From Bacteroidota bacterium (GTDB lineage Bacteria; Bacteroidota; Bacteroidia; Chitinophagales; Chitinophagaceae), in contig JAEZLJ010000124.1 of the NCBI GenBank assembly GCA_023415275.1, positions 1 to 6,647 of the forward strand: a stretch of 6,647 bases of DNA, given 5' to 3'. Of this stretch, positions 4,869-6,647 are shown piece by piece. The stretch's first letter is position 1. Each line of letters starts with the position of its first letter. The notes below the pieces were generated by a model. The model did not search any database, was not told the DNA's origin, and worked only from the letters and a program-made list of their open reading frames with translations. Position numbers and translations under genes: made by a program.

Positions 4869-4876
4869 CAAATATA
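4869..4876 (-). promoter_or_regulatory. Candidate promoter -7 element for the glycosyl-hydrolase-like gene
   Basis: The minus strand reads TATATTTG, a full TAnnTTTG match. A TTTTTG stretch lies upstream at about 4892-4897, but its spacing (15 bases) is shorter than usual. The leader would be about 107 bases. The site lies in the 178-base gap after the marR-type gene. Confidence 0.4.
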
Positions 4877-4892
4877 CATGCCTGGTAGGGCC

Positions 4893-4914
4893 AAAAACTG
4901 GCCTGAAATCCAGT
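4893..4914 (-). terminator. Weak hairpin with T-run after the MarR-family gene
   Basis: On the minus strand ACTGG (4910-4914 complement) pairs with CCAGT (4897-4901 complement) across an 8-base loop and is followed by TTTTT. The 5-bp stem is short, so this may be a weak terminator only. It lies about 20 bases past the MarR stop codon. Confidence 0.3.
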
Positions 4915-4933
4915 AGAATCAATAAAAATCCGG

Positions 4934-5395
4934 CTACATTTCTTCCTCTCCGCGTAGCTGGTCCAGCAGGGAAGTTAGCAGCTCCGCATCCTTCTCCGAC
5001 AGGTGTCCCATGATCTTTGACACGCTATCTGTTTCAGCGTCCACTTTTTTCAAAAGCTTTTGTCCTTTTTCAGTGATCACCACATCCACCAGGCGCTTAT
5101 CGGCGGTGCAGGTGGACTTTTTTACCAGCTCTTTGGCCACCAGCCTGTCCACTATCCGGCTGGTATCACTCATTTTATCCAGCATCCGCTCCCGTATCTG
5201 CAGGGTAGATAATGGGGTGGGATGGCTGCCCTTTAATATGCGCAGTATATTGAATTGCTGGTGGGTCACATCAAAGCGGGCCAGGCTTTCCTTGATCTTT
5301 TCAATGGCCCAGCCATAGGTATATAGCAGGTTGACCAGGGCTTTATGCCTGGCGCTGGAAAACTTTTCCTGGTGTATGTCTTTTTCTATACCCAC
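4934..5395 (-). CDS. MarR-family transcriptional regulator
   Basis: A 153-residue winged-helix regulator. Helix 1 dimerisation sequence spans about 15-40. The DNA-binding part runs from FDVTHQQFNILRIL (41-54) through the recognition helix MSDTSRIVDRLVAKELV (75-91) to the wing and its KxxxxxDKRxVxVxIT pattern (92-108, D99-K100-R101), followed by a C-terminal dimerisation helix. MarR proteins bind palindromic operators as dimers and are usually released by small phenolic ligands or oxidation. The only cysteine, C96, lies in the wing, which is not the OhrR sensing position. The start is GTG at 5393-5395: an in-frame TAA four codons upstream leaves no other usual start. No Shine-Dalgarno is present. 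The gene begins 60 bases after the radical SAM gene ends, with no strong terminator between, so co-transcription is possible. A 10-bp palindrome CAATGCATTG (5427-5436) lies in that gap. The target genes are unknown. Confidence 0.93.
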   Translation of the reverse strand: MGIEKDIHQEKFSSARHKALVNLLYTYGWAIEKIKESLARFDVTHQQFNILRILKGSHPTPLSTLQIRERMLDKMSDTSRIVDRLVAKELVKKSTCTADKRLVDVVITEKGQKLLKKVDAETDSVSKIMGHLSEKDAELLTSLLDQLRGEEEM

Positions 5396-5455
5396 AAGTA
5401 ATCGTTAGAAATGTAAAACTATATCACAATGCATTGCTGGCGTTCCCGCTCATAA

Positions 5456-6484
5456 TTATCCCCACACCTTCACCCCTTCAGAACAGTTAGCACAAATATC
5501 AATATTCTTACGGCTTTGCAGCACCTGGCTGCGGAAATGACGGTAGTCTTTGTTATGCCAAAGTTCTTTAAAACTTTGCTGGCTAAGGTCACCCAGCTTA
5601 TGTTGCGCATCCTTATCAAAGCAGCAGGGCACCACCGATCCATCCCAGGTGATAACAGGATCGTGCCACAGCCTCCAGCAATGGTTGGCATTATTGCCTT
5701 TGAAGGCCATTTTGCCGCTCTTGTCCTTTTTGTACCTGCTGTATTTTTGTATGGTGGGGATCAATTGGTTGGGATCATTCTCGTAATCATATACCTGGGC
5801 TGTTTTCAGGCGCACCTGGTCCACACCTATTTCTTTCGCCAACCGTTGCACTTCTTCTATCTGGTGCTCATTATGCCGTACCACCAGGAACTGGAAAATA
5901 ATAAAAGGTGTTTTGCTTCGCAATTCCTTTTTCCATTTTACAATATTGGCAGCCCCTTCCAGCACCTTATCCAGCTTTCCGCCCACCCTGTATTGCTGGT
6001 AGGTATCCTGGGTGGTGCCGTCAATGGAAATGATCAGCCGGTCAAGGCCGCTTTCAACTGTCCGTTTGGCGTTCTGGTCATTCAGGTAATGGGCATTGGT
6101 GGAGGTAGCGGTATAGATCTTCTTTTGGGTAGCATATTGCACCATGTCCAGGAAGTTCGGGTTCAGGTAGGGCTCGCCCTGGAAGTAAAACACCAGGTAG
6201 GTCAGCTCTTTATATAACTGGTCAATGGTCTGCTTAAAAAAGTCTTGCTTCAACATACCTGTGGGCCGGGAAAAAGCCCTCAACCCACTGGGGCATTCAG
6301 GGCACCTGAGATTACAGGAGGTAGTGGGTTCAAATGAAATAGAGATAGGATAGCCCCATTGAATGCTTTTTTTCAGCCATCTACTGATATGATAGCTGCT
6401 CAGCACCTTCAGCACATTCAGGGCGCGCCGCGGAGTCATCTTGCTCAGAAAATTAATGCTATCATTCCAGTTGAACTGCGGCAT
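5456..6484 (-). CDS. Radical SAM protein with C-terminal SPASM-type domain
   Basis: From the ATG at 6482-6484 the protein has 342 residues. The radical SAM cluster motif CNLRCPEC is at 57-64 (C57, C61, C64 bind the 4Fe-4S that cleaves S-adenosylmethionine). FQGEPYLN at 101-108 takes the place of the SAM-contacting GGE motif, and SIDGTTQDTYQ is at 153-163. The C-terminus carries C269, the C287-C288 pair in DGSVVPCCFDKDA, and C331-x2-C334, the cysteines of a SPASM domain holding auxiliary clusters. SPASM enzymes often modify peptides, but this subfamily, common as a single gene in Bacteroidota, has no substrate known to me, and no precursor-peptide gene is visible beside it. The frame is open upstream to 6601 (381 residues). 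The extra 39 residues read like translated non-coding DNA (GC-rich, low complexity), so I prefer MPQFNWNDSINF as the start; ATG 6520 is a third option. No Shine-Dalgarno or TAnnTTTG is evident. Confidence 0.9.
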   Translation of the reverse strand: MPQFNWNDSINFLSKMTPRRALNVLKVLSSYHISRWLKKSIQWGYPISISFEPTTSCNLRCPECPSGLRAFSRPTGMLKQDFFKQTIDQLYKELTYLVFYFQGEPYLNPNFLDMVQYATQKKIYTATSTNAHYLNDQNAKRTVESGLDRLIISIDGTTQDTYQQYRVGGKLDKVLEGAANIVKWKKELRSKTPFIIFQFLVVRHNEHQIEEVQRLAKEIGVDQVRLKTAQVYDYENDPNQLIPTIQKYSRYKKDKSGKMAFKGNNANHCWRLWHDPVITWDGSVVPCCFDKDAQHKLGDLSQQSFKELWHNKDYRHFRSQVLQSRKNIDICANCSEGVKVWG

Positions 6485-6647
6485 GGTGCAATTTACTGGT
6501 GAATTATGAATTGTACCCATACATGAATCTTTCTTTTTCAAGCCTCCCCCTAAAGGCTTCCCAGGTGACGGCCTCCAGTCCCAGGCATAGCTCCTTCCCA
6601 TCTACGCCCTACCTACTACCTATCTACGGCATGGATACTGCGTGATC
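6485..6647 (-). other. GC-rich leader/intergenic region with short direct repeats upstream of the radical SAM gene
   Basis: The stretch 6536-6600 is clearly richer in G and C than its surroundings. It contains a 7-bp direct repeat TCCCAGG (about 6559-6585), a hairpin AAGCCT/AGGCTT (6540-6545 and 6554-6559, loop of 8), and further out an ATCTACG direct repeat with CTAC-rich sequence between the copies (about 6600-6628). No recognised riboswitch, tRNA or promoter element was identified. It may be the transcribed leader of the radical SAM gene, or part of its N-terminus if the longer reading frame is used. Confidence 0.35.

Noticed and set aside
5516..6217. 233-codon open frame on the plus strand opposite the radical SAM gene
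   Set aside because: Antisense shadow; the composition is that of a reversed coding strand and the true gene has all its cysteine motifs.
6485..6601. 39-residue N-terminal extension of the radical SAM protein
   Set aside because: GC-rich, low-complexity translation (PSPGKPLGGGLKKK) unlike the rest of the protein; the usual family start matches MPQFNWNDSINF. Kept open as an alternative in the feature note.
1..6647. Search by eye for CRISPR arrays, insertion-sequence ends, tRNA genes and phage genes
   Set aside because: No regularly spaced repeats, transposase-like frames, CCA-ended cloverleaf or phage structural proteins were seen.

Overview
The window looks like chromosomal DNA of a Bacteroidota bacterium, most likely Chitinophagaceae (Chitinophaga/Niastella-like). 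This rests on the moderate GC content, on several matches to the Bacteroidota -7 promoter element TAnnTTTG, on the near absence of Shine-Dalgarno sequences before most starts, and on the protein families present. The genus is an inference from memory of similar proteins and was not searched.

Layout, left to right. (1) Positions 1-251, minus: the N-terminal 83 codons of a DegT/DnrJ/EryC1/StrS-type aminotransferase running off the left edge, with a candidate promoter at 323-330. (2) 349-1670, minus: a peroxide-defence pair, ahpC (1116-1670) followed by an AhpD-like alkylhydroperoxidase (439-1029). It is closed by a good intrinsic terminator (349-381), has a long-loop hairpin plus U-tract between the genes (1051-1110), and carries a perfect OxyR-type 15-mer upstream of ahpC (1747-1761). 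(3) 1849-2702, minus: a two-gene operon of small membrane proteins (2192-2518 and 1956-2180). Its promoter is embedded in a striking double palindrome (2657-2702), and its second gene is cut short by an in-frame TAA followed by 13 further plausible codons. (4) 2871-3371, the only plus-strand gene: an unrecognised two-TM protein with an unusually strong Shine-Dalgarno. (5) 3388-4755, minus: a secreted GHL10/DUF187 glycosyl-hydrolase-like protein that shares a terminator region with the convergent gene before it. (6) 4934-6601, minus: a MarR-family regulator downstream of a radical SAM/SPASM protein.

The 352 bases between 2518 and 2871 hold no convincing gene. They contain the operator/promoter of the membrane operon, an 11-codon leader ORF and a weak promoter for the plus-strand gene.

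Functional picture: ahpC and ahpD form a self-contained peroxidase/reductase pair of the mycobacterial type (no ahpF is seen), probably under OxyR control. The other genes look like independent housekeeping or accessory units. I see no insertion sequence, CRISPR array, tRNA, rRNA or prophage. I do not see a wholly new system. The best leads are regulatory structures and a broken or stop-containing reading frame.
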